Assembly (NCBI GenBank): GCA_937916195.1
Contig: CALFTO010000103.1
Span: 1-20,383, forward strand
DNA: 20,383 bases
Source: an uncultured Clostridia bacterium
Lineage (GTDB): Bacteria > Bacillota > Clostridia > Oscillospirales > Acutalibacteraceae
Reading direction: 5' to 3'
The stretch's first letter is position 1. Each line of letters opens with the position of its first letter. The translations under genes were made by a program, and so were the position numbers. Below are positions 19,655 through 20,383 of the stretch, one piece after another. The notes under the pieces were generated by a model, which was not told where the DNA came from, searched no databases, and saw only the letters and a list, made by a program, of their open reading frames with translations.

Positions 19655-20383
19655 ATGCTCAACGACATTATTTCAAATATCAACGATGCCTTATACAGTT
19701 ACATTCTTATAATAATACTTGTACTCGGCGGCTTGTATTTTACTTTCCGTACGAAATTTGTACAGTTTAGATTATTAAAAGAGCAGTTCCGTGCTGTTAT
19801 GGAAAAACCTAAAGACAGCAACGGTGTTTCTTCGTTTCAAGCATTGATGGTTTCAACAGCTTCTCGTGTAGGCACAGGTAATATTATTGGCGTTTCAACT
19901 GCACTTTGTCTTGGCGGTTTCGGCTCTGTATTCTGGATGTGGGTTATTGCTATTGTTGGCAGTGCATCGGCATTTATTGAAAGTACCCTTGCACAGATTT
20001 ATAAACGTAAAGGCCCTGACGGAAGCTACGGTGGACCTGCATATTATATTGAAACTGCTTTGCATAGCAAACCATTAGCAATTGTTTTCTCAATTCTGCT
20101 TATTCTTACTTATGGTTTCGGATTTAATATGCTCGCATCATACAATCTTCAATCCACATTTTCGGGCTATAGTTTTTATGACGAAAAAACAACACCTTGG
20201 ATTATCGGTTTAATCGTAGCCGTTGTTGTTGGTTACTGCCTTTTCGGTGGTGGCAAGAGAGTTATCAAGGTTACAAGTACACTCGTGCCACTTATGGGGG
20301 TTGCATATATTCTCGTAGCCCTTGTAACTGTATTTATGAATATTGGATTGTTACCCGATATTTTCAAAACAATTTTCTCAGAA
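19655..20383 (+). CDS. AGCS-family sodium:alanine/glycine symporter (C-terminus cut by window edge)
   Basis: 243 codons from ATG 19655 to the window end, about half of a typical 450-500-residue AGCS protein. The ribosome-binding site is GAAGGAGTT, 5-6 nt ahead. The N-terminal segment LNDIISNINDALYSYILIII leads into the first membrane helix; then come the family features FRTKFVQFRLLKE, SSFQALMVSTASRVGTGNI (58-76), GFGSVFWMWVIAIVG and SFIEST-like AFIESTLAQIYK, GSYGGPAYYIE, plus further helices. It imports alanine, glycine or a related small amino acid with sodium. No own promoter is evident between the tRNA and this gene. Confidence 0.93.
   Translation, partial: MLNDIISNINDALYSYILIIILVLGGLYFTFRTKFVQFRLLKEQFRAVMEKPKDSNGVSSFQALMVSTASRVGTGNIIGVSTALCLGGFGSVFWMWVIAIVGSASAFIESTLAQIYKRKGPDGSYGGPAYYIETALHSKPLAIVFSILLILTYGFGFNMLASYNLQSTFSGYSFYDEKTTPWIIGLIVAVVVGYCLFGGGKRVIKVTSTLVPLMGVAYILVALVTVFMNIGLLPDIFKTIFSE

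Noticed and set aside
1..20383. CRISPR array, toxin-antitoxin or defence island
   Set aside because: No regularly spaced repeats, no nuclease or helicase modules, and all long frames are assigned to metabolic, transport or spore genes.

Overview
The window is a stretch of a low-GC, spore-forming Firmicute. The best guess is an anaerobic gut Clostridium-type organism (Clostridia, perhaps Oscillospirales). This rests on AT-rich codon use, strong Shine-Dalgarno sites, a complete cotJABC spore-coat operon, Xpt/Pdp/Drm/DeoC proteins of Bacillus-like size, an alpha-glucan import operon and a GC-rich palindromic repeat of a kind I recall from Clostridia. No 16S or other taxonomic marker is present, so this is inference.

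Layout. (1) Positions 1-1352, minus strand: xpt (xanthine phosphoribosyltransferase) followed by a BMP/PnrA-type nucleoside-binding lipoprotein that runs off the left edge; together they suggest purine salvage. (2) Positions 1519-9571, plus strand: an operon for maltodextrin or a related alpha-glucan. It encodes a binding lipoprotein, two permeases, an MsmK/UgpC ATPase, 4-alpha-glucanotransferase (malQ) and glycogen/maltodextrin phosphorylase (glgP), and ends at a clear terminator. (3) Positions 9615-11518, plus strand: a consensus promoter drives an unknown two-TM protein, an HTH-less biotin protein ligase and BioY. (4) Positions 11522-11633: a GC-rich palindromic repeat element. (5) Positions 11650-16324, minus strand: an operon for (deoxy)ribonucleoside catabolism: a membrane-anchored Cys-rich protein, deoC, deoB, cdd, pdp and a SAM methyltransferase. 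(6) Positions 16453-17569, plus strand: cotJA-cotJB-cotJC. (7) Positions 17606-19442, plus strand: a two-subunit aconitase-X-like enzyme behind a promoter with a nested inverted repeat. (8) Positions 19498-19590: tRNA-Ser(GGA). (9) From 19655 to the right edge: an AGCS-family sodium:alanine/glycine symporter.

How the genes fit together. Glucans are imported, rearranged by MalQ and phosphorolysed by GlgP to glucose-1-phosphate. The deo operon converts pyrimidine (deoxy)ribosides to base plus pentose-1-phosphate (Cdd, Pdp), then pentose-5-phosphate (DeoB), then glyceraldehyde-3-phosphate and acetaldehyde (DeoC). Xpt and the BMP lipoprotein cover the purine side. Biotin is taken up by BioY and attached by BirA. 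The window is mostly housekeeping and catabolic. The less understood parts are the Cys-motif protein heading the deo operon, the unknown membrane protein ahead of birA-bioY, the aconitase-X pair with its operator-like dyad, and the palindromic repeat. I found no CRISPR array, phage, transposase or defence system.
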